Shown: piece after piece, positions 26,201 through 34,018 of the stretch | Numbering within the stretch: position 1 is the stretch's first letter | How the letters are laid out: each line of letters starts with the position of its first letter | Origin: Arcicella aquatica | GTDB lineage: Bacteria; Bacteroidota; Bacteroidia; Cytophagales; Spirosomataceae | Assembly: GCF_034928825.1 (NCBI RefSeq) | Contig: NZ_JAYFUL010000007.1 | Span: 1 to 64,000 of the forward strand | Direction: 5' to 3' | DNA length: 64,000 nt | The notes under the pieces: model-generated | The model's input: the letters and a program-made list of their open reading frames with translations, nothing else | Database searches by the model: none | What the model was told of the DNA's origin: nothing | Translations under genes and position numbers: made by a program

Positions 26201-27029
26201 AAACCGATTTCCAACCTTTGGCATGTAGCTGCATGGCTGTGTGCATATCTTCGGCTAGACCAGCGGCGTGTCCTCCGATAGACTCTAGGGCTGTTCTTCT
26301 AAAAGTACAATTAGCCCCAATTGCCTGAACAGTGCCATAGCTGTTCATGGTCATCATCATAGGGCCATAAAACTGGTAGGTTTGTTCGGCTGCCCCTTTT
26401 GCAACAAAACTTTCGTGGTGATTGGCATAGGCCTGAACAATCTGGACATACCCAATTGTTGGGTCATTGAAATGATTAACGATGGGATCGAGGAATTCAG
26501 GAAATGGAACATGGTCGGGGTCTAGCACTACACAAAGTTCGCCCGTTGACTGCTTTAAGGCATTATTGATATTGCCTGCTTTGGCATTGATTTTCTCGGT
26601 TCTTGTAATATGGTGTACCCCAAGGTTTTTGCATACCTCTTTTAAGTACGGGTCGGCGGCTTCATCACATAAATAGGTTTGATGTGGGTATGTAATAGCC
26701 TGAACTGCTGTAAGGGTTTCTACAATCATATCGTAGGGTTCGCCCGCACAAAATGTTGTAAAAATATCTACTGTATAGGTTTTCTCGGTAGGGTGTGTTG
26801 GGGGGACAGAAATAAAAAGATAATGATACCACTCATATATAACCTTTAAACAAGTAAGGATTAAAGTAATCATCAAAAGCCAATACAAAGTAATATTAGC
26901 AATAATAGATTTATCGAATAAGGTACAAAGAAAATATACTATACTACCAAGCCCTATGCTTATCATAATGCGTAGGGTAAGTAGTTGTTTTTTGTTGGGT
27001 GGTGATATAATTTTTGGGGTTTCCATCAT
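23229..27029 (-). CDS. GT2 polysaccharide synthase fused to GH26 and GH2/GH5-like domains
   Basis: 1266 residues. Two TM helices (about 20-66) precede a processive GT2 domain (about 80-330) with D122, the DPD motif D170/D172, ED at 260-261 and QQLKW at 297-301, the Q-Q/R-x-x-W signature of cellulose-synthase-like enzymes with Lys in place of Arg. About six TM helices follow (about 330-550). No PilZ domain is seen. Outside the membrane comes a GH26 domain (about 565-870) with acid/base E692 (RFAHEVDNPFYPW) and nucleophile E797 (IMIAEMGS), then a GH2/GH5-like barrel (about 893-1150) in which GNE has become GNT (1002-1004) and the nucleophile region reads FYSNIH, so it looks inactive. The start overlaps the upstream stop (ATGA). 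The product polymer is unknown. Confidence 0.8.
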   Translation of the reverse strand: MMETPKIISPPNKKQLLTLRIMISIGLGSIVYFLCTLFDKSIIANITLYWLLMITLILTCLKVIYEWYHYLFISVPPTHPTEKTYTVDIFTTFCAGEPYDMIVETLTAVQAITYPHQTYLCDEAADPYLKEVCKNLGVHHITRTEKINAKAGNINNALKQSTGELCVVLDPDHVPFPEFLDPIVNHFNDPTIGYVQIVQAYANHHESFVAKGAAEQTYQFYGPMMMTMNSYGTVQAIGANCTFRRTALESIGGHAAGLAEDMHTAMQLHAKGWKSVYVPAILARGLVPATLSAYYKQQLKWSRGVFELLVTSYISLFSKFTWRQKLHYGILPFHYLSGIVYFLNFSIPIISLFGDTYPLQLDLGTFLFDSLPFVISTVVIRHYVQQWVMEDKERGFHIVGGLLLIGTWWVFIVGIFYTIIRKKVPYIPTPKEAINEKNLIINLPNIFVLILSLTAIAYGLYYDWNPFTFMMVGIACINCISLSFVLLASEQLKIRKYRKSHPSIDYLLNTVAEVKSIFWVFRRRIYKRINNYGLIILMMGIFSCFYFKQFNPFGENIQQQMSNKKDIFLTGIFTPQSSEGLSSMALVKAFQAEAKYHVDIVSFYISWGNAKRCFIPTSTLEAVYQNNSIPMITWEPWQILFEDSLASTKAKTFNDTKVFVNITHGKYDDYIKRFALDIKALNRPVFLRFAHEVDNPFYPWSKTGNNTPLEFKAAWRYLRKAFIKNNVYNVVWVWNPWKPSAVNEYFPGKENVDWIGVTGLNFAEHNDDKKSYSFEQLYRPYHQNRIFKTDIPIMIAEMGSLKKDKHQDKWLNEGIKDIKKSFPEVKAFVLFNSALDENMPDGSMGKLDWTIRNPSNISAVIKQYHKPIEIINTDTIYHSKVENITKIDSSKMFLNLQGVNYTKAQNWYKNITPLTKKTIIKDFGDIKQSGINTIKCFGPNVYDRITFEVAAQYDLKITYGFWIPDSINFSSDNKQLESLTNSILTFVTQNRNNATIKAWHIGNTTLQNLDKAYYKPALFYQQQAYFKWLRSLVTKIKAIDGQRLISIDILIAKNLEEVIGMLHYYVPEIDTYGLIIPDKSPDIKLINNLKVPYFYSNIHIKAYLRLPKNNHVGGFIQKWQDHQNATSVNFSGLRDVEGENKPELYELAKRWHGNISPNNLPPIKILRPAMTTVPNHSLPYYALFLKDSTWQIAENNNSGMKFRWYLVKNNSLGEAISIKKLGEGTSINVIIPEDVSSYRLYLTGFNKNNITTTQSVLNLPMYRDEL

Positions 27030-28354
27030 TTATTATCTACTACATAAAAGGGAGTATTACAAGTAGCAAAATTTCCATGTTTATCATACACTGAAACATA
27101 AATACGATAAGGGCCTTCTTTAGGAGGGGTTCTGAAAACCACTGTTGTTTTGCTTTGTTTAATGAATACGTCTTTGATAGGCTTTACTTTTTTAATGCTA
27201 TAAATATCGTTTACTTGAAACCAGTCTTCTGGCAATACCTGCCATTGGTAAGTTAGGTCTGTAGTATCTGCCTTATCCATCAACAATAATTTAGCAGTAG
27301 CCCTAGCATTGGGTTGATAGATTAAATTATCCCTTGCTCCTTTTCTATCTACTAGCATATAGCGTATTTGCGGGGCTTTGTGTGTTGGGTGTGTTGACGT
27401 CCATATATATTGCATAGTGCCAACGGCTTCAGATGATGCCCCATTTTCATCAAAAAGACTAAACCATGTGGGAGTATTTTCTTGTTTATGTCCCCAATAA
27501 AAAACCAACGAGCCTAATAGTCTCGGATTTTCAACAGGCATATCATGTCGATATATCCAGAGGTATTGTTCTGCTTTTTTTGTACTTGTATTTTCAATAA
27601 AGGCTCTCCAAGCGGTATGCTCATGGGGGTACCATGGTCCATCAATTCCCCATTCGGTTATCAAAAATGGGCCGTCCCACAGCCATTCAAAATCTTCTAA
27701 ATCTTTCCTCAAGTTCTTTAGTTTGCCAAAGATGTTAAAAGATATAAAATCAATATTAGTCCTGAATTTAAGGTGAAAGATGTTTTTACGTTGAAAATTA
27801 GTTATTGTAGTAGTCACCAAATGATTAGGGTCATTTTGATGAATCATATCTACTAGATTATTGAATACTTTGTAGAATGATAAGAACCGAGGTTTGTTCG
27901 GAAACGCCAATTCGTTACCTAAACACCAAAATAATAAAGAGGGGTGATTTTTGTATTTATTAATAAAACTGGAATAACATTTATATTGCGTAGCGACTAG
28001 TTCATCATTTTTATAAAACCAATCCCCATCATTGTTCATGGGCATAGGCAAACCTACAACAACAGCAATGTCATAGATTTTAGCTTCATCTAATATTGCT
28101 TGCAGATGAGTGGTATCCCAAGTTCTGATAGTATTTCCGCCAGCTTCTTTTAGTTTCTTTAGGTTGGTAAATCCGGCAGCACCCTTTATAAAAAAAAGTT
28201 TACCGTTTCTGTACAACGTATATTGCCCTTTTTCGTATTTAATATGTACAGTTTTGAGCGAATTATCAGGAACTTCTTTTCCGCAACCTAATAATATGAT
28301 TGAAAGGTAGGATGTAAAAATACTAGCTATAATAGTTTTGAGTCTATTTTTCAC
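27026..28354 (-). CDS. GH2/GH5-like glycoside hydrolase lipoprotein
   Basis: 442 residues with a lipobox ending at C24 (IILLGC). A TIM-barrel glycosidase domain follows (about 40-330): GAAGFTNLKKLKEAGGNTIR is the usual GH2-type opening, E148 in CLGNELAFP the likely acid/base and E234 in LITEWGIDGPW the likely nucleophile. The last 110 residues (QIRYMLVDRKGARDN to the end) form a beta-sandwich with an Ig-like pattern. Substrate specificity cannot be assigned. It is the first gene of a cluster in which the GT2 synthase start overlaps its stop by 4 bp, so it probably trims or remodels the polymer made by that synthase. Confidence 0.78.
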   Translation of the reverse strand: MKNRLKTIIASIFTSYLSIILLGCGKEVPDNSLKTVHIKYEKGQYTLYRNGKLFFIKGAAGFTNLKKLKEAGGNTIRTWDTTHLQAILDEAKIYDIAVVVGLPMPMNNDGDWFYKNDELVATQYKCYSSFINKYKNHPSLLFWCLGNELAFPNKPRFLSFYKVFNNLVDMIHQNDPNHLVTTTITNFQRKNIFHLKFRTNIDFISFNIFGKLKNLRKDLEDFEWLWDGPFLITEWGIDGPWYPHEHTAWRAFIENTSTKKAEQYLWIYRHDMPVENPRLLGSLVFYWGHKQENTPTWFSLFDENGASSEAVGTMQYIWTSTHPTHKAPQIRYMLVDRKGARDNLIYQPNARATAKLLLMDKADTTDLTYQWQVLPEDWFQVNDIYSIKKVKPIKDVFIKQSKTTVVFRTPPKEGPYRIYVSVYDKHGNFATCNTPFYVVDNK

Positions 28355-28491
28355 TGAGTTTATTTTAAGATAATAAAGCGTTTAAATTACCATAAAATTA
28401 ATTACTTTACTTAAAATTGAAATAATCATGATACAAAAAAGCCTTTATTTAATACCTTTCTAAATTAAGGCATCAAATAAAGGCTTTCAAT

Positions 28492-28650
28492 GAAGCTGTT
28501 TAAACTTTCCGTTTCTGAGGTGAAAGTATTCTATTTTTGAATTGATTTTTTCAACATTTGCGAAACATAGCATCGCTACGTTTAGTAAATTTGGAATAAG
28601 TTATTCTAAAAGACTTAGTTTAACCCGAAAGGGAAAGCTTAAACAGCTTC
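28492..28650 (-). mobile_element. 159-bp MITE-like element, inverted copy of the one at 1710
   Basis: Its ends are GAAGCTGTTTAAACTTTC and an almost exact reverse complement (one change, AAGCTT for AAGTTT). The reverse complement aligns along its full length with 1710-1869. AAT stands on both sides (TTCAAT before, AATAAA after) and could be a 3-bp target duplication. It occupies most of the 349-bp gap between the GH gene and the histidine kinase gene. Confidence 0.75.
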
Positions 28651-28703
28651 AATAAATAACTTTAATATCTCAAATAAGGTAACATAACAATCACAACACT
28701 TTC

Positions 28704-31700
28704 TTAACTATATTGATACGGAAAGGTTAACGTAAATGTTGTCCCTTTTCCTTCTTCACTTTCAAAACTGATTGTTCCGCCCAATTTATTGGTAAATTCT
28801 TTGGTAATATTCAGTCCCAAACCTGTTCCTTCTATCGCCAATACATTGTTGGCTCTGAAAAATATCTCAAATAAATGTTGTTGGTCTTCCAAAGGAATAC
28901 CGATACCATAATCTTTGACAATTATGTTAAAATTATGCTCGTTAAAATTCAATGTCAGACTAGGATTAGCCATCCCTTCTGAATATTTAAAGGCATTATC
29001 AACCAAATTATGAATCACATGATTTAACAACGAGGCATCGGTATAAATCATTTTTTTCGTTAATGGTAGCGATAAATCAAGTTTCCTGAGGTCTTTTCTA
29101 TCAAAAAAGTATTGAGAATTTATTTCATTTACTAATGCTACGATATCGATATACTCTAATTCTAAATTGAGCTTTTCATTCGCTGTTTTTTCTAATAAAA
29201 GAACATCTTTCAGCATTTCAGTCAGACGATTAGACTGTAGCGTTACCCTACTAAGATGATGCTGTATTTTTTCTTTAAGGTCGATATTATTAAGCATATC
29301 AGTATAAATACCTAAAATATCAATACTCGTAATGATGGTTGCAAGGGGTGTTCTAAATTCGTGAGAAGCAAAAGAAATAAAACGTGATTTTAGCAAATTG
29401 ATTTCTTTTTCTTTCTCCAACGAAAGCTCTAATTGGCGAAGGTGTTTTTTTGCTTCCTCAGCATTTTTTCTTTCCGTAATATCGATTAGAATGCCATTAA
29501 AAACAATTTTTTGACCAATCATCGTAGCACTTGCAATACCATCAAACCATTTAATTTCATTCTTTGCATTATGAATCCTTCCTTCAAAATGCCAATCAGA
29601 TTTGGTTTGAATAGCGACATAAATAGAATTTAAAAAAGCTTTTTTATCTTCATGATAGATATGTTTTGATAAATCTAATTCGTTAACATCAAAGTCAATC
29701 CCAAAAATATCAGCCATCTTAGAACTTAAGTAGGGAAAATGGGTTGTTCCATCTGCTTCTACACAAAACTGATAAACAACTCCCGGAACACTCTTGGCGA
29801 GGGTTTTAAACATCAATTCGCTTTCCCGCAATTGTTCTTCTACTAATTTTAATTCAGTGATGTTAATGCTTATGCCTATCAATCTATCAACTTCTCCATC
29901 CTCGTTAACTAACGGAATCTTAGATAACAAGTACCATGTTCTTTTCTTACTAGGGTCATCAATCAAGGTTTCTTTGTTAATGATAGCTTTTCCCGTTTTG
30001 AAAACTGTCTGGTCTTCCTCCATGAATATTTTAGCATATTCTTCTGTAAAAGTTTCGTAATCGTTTTTGCCAAGCCCTTCTTTTTCTTCTTTAAAGCCTA
30101 AATATTCAAGCTCGGCTTTGTTAATTAAAGTCTTTCTTGAAGCTAAATCTTTTACATATACATTCAAGGGTAAATTATCAACTATGGTTCTGAGTAAGTA
30201 TTGTTCTGCTTTGAGTAATTGTTCTGCTTTTCTTCTTTCAGTAATATCCCTAAAATTCATGACAATTCCTTTAATAGAAGGTTCTGCCAATTGATTATTA
30301 AATTGGGTTTCAATCCATACTAATTCACCAGTAGGTTTTGTGTATCTAAGAGATGCCGTCGGACTGTAATTTGGATCACTATATACTTTTTGAAAAATAG
30401 CACCAAGTTCTTTAAGGTCATCTGGATGAACTAACGCTCTATTGTACTCTTCAAGACTAGTAATCCCAAATATATTTTTCCCTCCTGGGCTAATTTCAAT
30501 TATTTTTTGGTTTACATCTACAATCGCAATTCCTTCTAAACTTTTTTCAATTAGGGCTTTAAATCGCTTCTCCTTCTCTATAATATCTCTTTCTGCTCGC
30601 TTCTTTTCTGTGACATCCTGTGAAGTAATCCTGATTTGAGCGGCTTTTCCTTCCTCATCTCTAATCAGTTTAGCATCCATTACAATGTACTTAATTCTAC
30701 AATCTGACATCTTGAGGCGAAAATCAATATACAAATATTTATCTTCCCTCATCATTAGCTCATGCTGTTCGATAAGCTTCTCCTTATCACTTTCATAAAC
30801 ATAGTTCAGTGCCTCATCTAAGTTTAGCGGTGATTGGTCAGGAGCTATCTCGAAGATATTATACATTTCTTCAGACCAGTGACTACTTTGCTCAATTAAA
30901 TCTATTTCCCAATATCCTAATCTCGCAATATTCTGAGCAGCCAATAATTGTTCATTTGTTTTTTGAAGAGCAAATTCACTAAGCTTCCTTTCAGTAATAT
31001 CCTTCCCATAACAAGCAGCGCCTATCAGTTTATCCTCTATTTTGATGGGATAAAATGACACTTCACGCCATAAATTTTTTAGATATGAAATATTATACTG
31101 TTCCGTAAAAGTTTCTCCTTTCAACGCCCTCTCATAATACGCAGTATAAAGTGCTAAATGGGCTGGCATATCCTTAAGCGTTTCTAAAACGTTTTTTCCG
31201 GGATAAATGCATTCTCCAGAATAATCAAATATTAGTTTTTCAAAGGCCGCATTATATGATATTAAACGAAAGGAAGTATCCACACTCCATACAATTTCGG
31301 AGGTATTATCAATTAATGATTTTAAATTTTTAGCATCAAATTCTTTTTGCTTTCTGGCAATTACTTGCTCATTAATATCTCTAAAATTCAATAAAATAGC
31401 CTGTATTGCATGATTCTTTTGTAGGTTATGAATAGTCACCTCAAGCCAGTTTTCAGTATCATCAGTTGATATAATACGACACTCTACTTTCTTAGATTCT
31501 TTTGGATTTGCAATAGAATTGATAAAAGCTGTAGCCAATAATTCTCGGTCTTCAGTATTTATTTTGATATTATTTTTGATAAAATCAGTGCTCACATCGT
31601 TTGAAAAACCTAAAATTCTTTTTCCAGTAGGGCTAACTTCAAGAAACGTACCATCACTATCTAGCAAAGCATAGCCTTCATGACAGTTTTCAATAATTGA

Positions 31701-32141
31701 AAAAAACCTATTTTCTTTAAGCTTCAAAATATCTTCATTAGCTTTAAGAAAGGTAATATCTTTGAAATAACCATGCCAAATGATTAAACCATCTTCATTA
31801 CGTTCTGGGCTAGCAAATACTTGTATCCATTTAAAATGAATGTCATCATTGCATATTCTAAATTCGTAAAGCCAATTATTAAGTTCTTTCTGAGAGGTTT
31901 GTAATGAGGTAAAAAAGCCCTCATAATCATCTTTGATAATAGATTGAAAGTACGTTGACGGATTATTCTGAAAAATATGTTTATCAACATTGAAAAATAT
32001 TTTTTCAATTACCTTATTAACATAAGGAAAGGATATGTTTCCTTCGGATGATAGCACTAACTGAAACATGGCTACCAGCGAATTATTATTTATATTTTCA
32101 AAATTCTGGCGGATTCTTGGTTCACTCTCCAATGTATTCAT
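28704..32141 (-). CDS. Cytoplasmic multi-PAS sensor histidine kinase
   Basis: 1145 residues without a transmembrane segment. About seven consecutive PAS/PAC domains fill residues 15-900 (repeated ends such as ITERKNAEEAKKH, DITERRKAEQLL, DVTEKKRAERD). HisKA follows with phospho-acceptor H927 (SFASHEFRTPL), then HATPase_c with N box (HNLVDNAFKYSEG), G1 (DYGIGIP) and G2 (GTGLGLNI). All kinase motifs are intact. It should sense small molecules, redox or light inside the cell. No response regulator is adjacent on its own strand; the nearest is at 33617-34018, in the next kinase-regulator unit. Confidence 0.92.
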   Translation of the reverse strand: MNTLESEPRIRQNFENINNNSLVAMFQLVLSSEGNISFPYVNKVIEKIFFNVDKHIFQNNPSTYFQSIIKDDYEGFFTSLQTSQKELNNWLYEFRICNDDIHFKWIQVFASPERNEDGLIIWHGYFKDITFLKANEDILKLKENRFFSIIENCHEGYALLDSDGTFLEVSPTGKRILGFSNDVSTDFIKNNIKINTEDRELLATAFINSIANPKESKKVECRIISTDDTENWLEVTIHNLQKNHAIQAILLNFRDINEQVIARKQKEFDAKNLKSLIDNTSEIVWSVDTSFRLISYNAAFEKLIFDYSGECIYPGKNVLETLKDMPAHLALYTAYYERALKGETFTEQYNISYLKNLWREVSFYPIKIEDKLIGAACYGKDITERKLSEFALQKTNEQLLAAQNIARLGYWEIDLIEQSSHWSEEMYNIFEIAPDQSPLNLDEALNYVYESDKEKLIEQHELMMREDKYLYIDFRLKMSDCRIKYIVMDAKLIRDEEGKAAQIRITSQDVTEKKRAERDIIEKEKRFKALIEKSLEGIAIVDVNQKIIEISPGGKNIFGITSLEEYNRALVHPDDLKELGAIFQKVYSDPNYSPTASLRYTKPTGELVWIETQFNNQLAEPSIKGIVMNFRDITERRKAEQLLKAEQYLLRTIVDNLPLNVYVKDLASRKTLINKAELEYLGFKEEKEGLGKNDYETFTEEYAKIFMEEDQTVFKTGKAIINKETLIDDPSKKRTWYLLSKIPLVNEDGEVDRLIGISINITELKLVEEQLRESELMFKTLAKSVPGVVYQFCVEADGTTHFPYLSSKMADIFGIDFDVNELDLSKHIYHEDKKAFLNSIYVAIQTKSDWHFEGRIHNAKNEIKWFDGIASATMIGQKIVFNGILIDITERKNAEEAKKHLRQLELSLEKEKEINLLKSRFISFASHEFRTPLATIITSIDILGIYTDMLNNIDLKEKIQHHLSRVTLQSNRLTEMLKDVLLLEKTANEKLNLELEYIDIVALVNEINSQYFFDRKDLRKLDLSLPLTKKMIYTDASLLNHVIHNLVDNAFKYSEGMANPSLTLNFNEHNFNIIVKDYGIGIPLEDQQHLFEIFFRANNVLAIEGTGLGLNITKEFTNKLGGTISFESEEGKGTTFTLTFPYQYS

Positions 32142-32680
32142 GAATACTTTATTGTTATAATATACAAACGTCTTTTATTGCCAGTAAAGTAATTACAGAC
32201 AACTAAGTATTTATAATCAAAGACTATACCATCTTTAACACCAACATTACTTATATGAAGATTGTTTAATTTGTGATAATAACAATAAAAAAAACGGCAA
32301 TATTTTACTGACAATTTACTAGTGCAATAAATCAACTATGAACGAGCCATGTTTTTTTTTTGCTTAAAAAAACAAAGAAGTTTTTTGTATTATTTTCAAT
32401 CCAATAATAATATGGTAATACAAGTTTGGAGAGCAGGCAACTAAGCTGAAAAGCTAGAGATAGAAGAATTATAAAGTGGTGTAGAACTATTTATTAATTG
32501 AATTTATGCTATAAAATTTAAACCATAATTCATTTTTTAGTTTACGGTCGAAAAAATTAAAATAATACAAGACCGCATTAATTAAGTTTAATTTTTATCC
32601 TATGTTAATGATTATAAAAATAGGCTATCTCCTATATTTTATAAAAAATACAAGAGATAGCCTATTTAATGCAATTAAAT
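32142..32680. other. 539-bp gene-free AT-rich stretch
   Basis: It holds the promoter of the histidine kinase (minus) and, at its other end, the terminator of the small secreted protein at 32681. A 65-codon frame at 32138-32335 is very rich in Tyr, Cys and Asn and does not look coding. No other structure was found. Confidence 0.45.
32618..32667 (-). terminator. Rho-independent terminator of the small secreted protein gene
   Basis: A perfect 14-bp stem (AAATAGGCTATCTC/GAGATAGCCTATTT) with an AT-rich loop, ending 13 bp downstream of the stop at 32681 and followed on the minus strand by a short T-run. Confidence 0.75.
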
Positions 32681-33043
32681 TTAATCAATTACTGAATCAT
32701 TCTTTTTAGCAGTATCACTAGCCATTTGCTGGTCTTTTACAACTGCCTTGGTATAAGGCATTTTAGCATTTTGCCATGTCAGATACTCTTCTTTTGGTTG
32801 ATTTCTGATAATGCTCAATCCTTTTTCAGCAGTGTTTGCTCCCAGCTGTTTATAATTTCTGTTTAAAGCCACATTTTCGCTAATAGGAAACGATTTTTTA
32901 TTTTTTTTAGCTGCCGCAGCCGCTTTATTTGGATGTTTGTAATTGTGTGTGCTATACCCAGGATCACCTGCCGGAATCTCCTGAGCGAACGAACCATAAC
33001 TTGCTAAGGTTAACAAGGTCGCCCAAAAAACTTTTGTTTTCAT
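32681..33043 (-). CDS. Small secreted protein of unknown function
   Basis: 120 residues from the ATG at 33043, which places a typical signal peptide first (about residues 1-20, LLTLASYGSFAQE). The longer frame adds 29 residues without a leader. The mature part is short, basic and Ala/Lys-rich (HPNKAAAAAKKNKKSFP), then has NRNYKQLGANTAEKGLSIIR and ends with an acidic tail. No family is recognised. It is a single gene with its own terminator and a long upstream region, so it could be a small periplasmic or surface protein under separate control. Confidence 0.6.
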   Translation of the reverse strand: MKTKVFWATLLTLASYGSFAQEIPAGDPGYSTHNYKHPNKAAAAAKKNKKSFPISENVALNRNYKQLGANTAEKGLSIIRNQPKEEYLTWQNAKMPYTKAVVKDQQMASDTAKKNDSVID

Positions 33044-33372
33044 GATGTTATGTGATTTAAGTTTGTATGTTTTGTTTCTGTATTTACTTACCTTGAACAA
33101 TTGAGTATAAACAACCATTACACATTTCAATGACTAAAGACCTTAGAAAATTGTATTATTTATACCCAAGACTATCTTGTCTTTTTATTCTAAACGTAAG
33201 ATGCACACAAAAATTTTGACAAACAAATGAGCCATTTTAAGCAAGACGAGTTGGTTTTAGAAGCAAAAATTTACAATATTTTGTTTTTATTAAAGAATAA
33301 ATATGAAATTAAACGTTATTTTGAAGCAAATAACTAGTTTTTATTGATAGCTCTATAATATTGACACCAAAA

Positions 33373-33414
33373 TACATGTAATCATGAAAAAAAATATTTT
33401 CATGATTACATGTA
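33373..33414. other. Strong orphan hairpin (18-bp perfect stem)
   Basis: Arms TACATGTAATCATGAAAA and its exact complement flank a 6-base loop (AAAATA). It is more than 200 bp from any gene end, so it is not an obvious terminator. It may be the 3' end of an untranslated RNA or a protein-binding palindrome. Confidence 0.5.
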
Positions 33415-33544
33415 CTCAGTAGGTTTAAAATTAGACTAAAAAATATGATAATTTATAATTTTTAAAAGATTTAAGTATTAAAATCAACTTATAAACAGAC
33501 TATTTATACTTAAATCAAGGCTTCTCAGGGTGTATAAAGCATAA

Positions 33545-33594
33545 AATCCCGAAAAATAAATTAAGCATTAATACTTAATTTATTTTTCGGGATT
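33545..33594 (-). terminator. Terminator of the PAS kinase-response regulator operon
   Basis: A 21-bp stem (AATCCCGAAAAATAAATTAAG paired with its complement) with an 8-base loop, starting 22 bp past the stop at 33617. The AT-rich arms give a U-rich end on the minus strand. Confidence 0.75.
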
Positions 33595-33616
33595 CTTACA
33601 AAGAAAACACTTATTG

Positions 33617-34018
33617 TTAGTTTTCAAAAAAACGTTTTACTTGTGGTTGAGACTTTAAGCCTTCCAGAATATCTTTGGTGAGAGGTTTTGAAACATAAGA
33701 AATTACTTGTTCATAAGTACTAGCCTTATCAAGGTCGTGCTGGTCAATCGAAGAACTTACCATTACGACATAGATTTGATTTTTCAATGCCTGTTTTTGC
33801 AAAGCTTCCAATAGCTCCCAACCATTCATCACAGGCATATTTATATCAAGAAGTATTAAATAAGCATCATCTCCATTGTTATTGATAATAAAATCAAATG
33901 CTTGCTTTCCATCAGCAAAGTTGATAGGAGCATCAGTAAGCCCACTTTTTTTGGCAATTATTGAGTGCAGGGTTTGCACCATCTTGTCATCATCAACAAT
34001 TAATAAATTGAGTTTCAT
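33617..34018 (-). CDS. CheY-like single-domain response regulator
   Basis: 133 residues forming one receiver domain: acidic pocket D9-D11 (LLIVDDDKMV), phospho-acceptor D58 (LILLDINMPVMNGWELL), Ser at the switch position (VMVSSS) and conserved Lys in SYVSKPLTKD. There is no output domain, so it probably acts by protein contact or as a phosphate relay. Its ATG overlaps the stop of the PAS protein at 34015-36234 by 4 bp, so the two are a coupled pair. Confidence 0.92.
   Translation of the reverse strand: MKLNLLIVDDDKMVQTLHSIIAKKSGLTDAPINFADGKQAFDFIINNNGDDAYLILLDINMPVMNGWELLEALQKQALKNQIYVVMVSSSIDQHDLDKASTYEQVISYVSKPLTKDILEGLKSQPQVKRFFEN

Larger units (their letters stand above)
33044..33616. 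other. 573-bp gene-free stretch with two strong hairpins
   Basis: Very AT-rich. It contains the promoter region of the small secreted protein, an unexplained 18-bp-stem hairpin at 33373-33414 and the terminator of the response regulator at 33545-33594. No plausible protein frame is present. Confidence 0.5.

Noticed and set aside
32138..32335. 65-codon minus-strand frame just before the kinase gene
   Set aside because: Composition is dominated by Tyr, Cys, Asn and Lys from AT-rich DNA, with no family pattern; it lies in the promoter region of the kinase.
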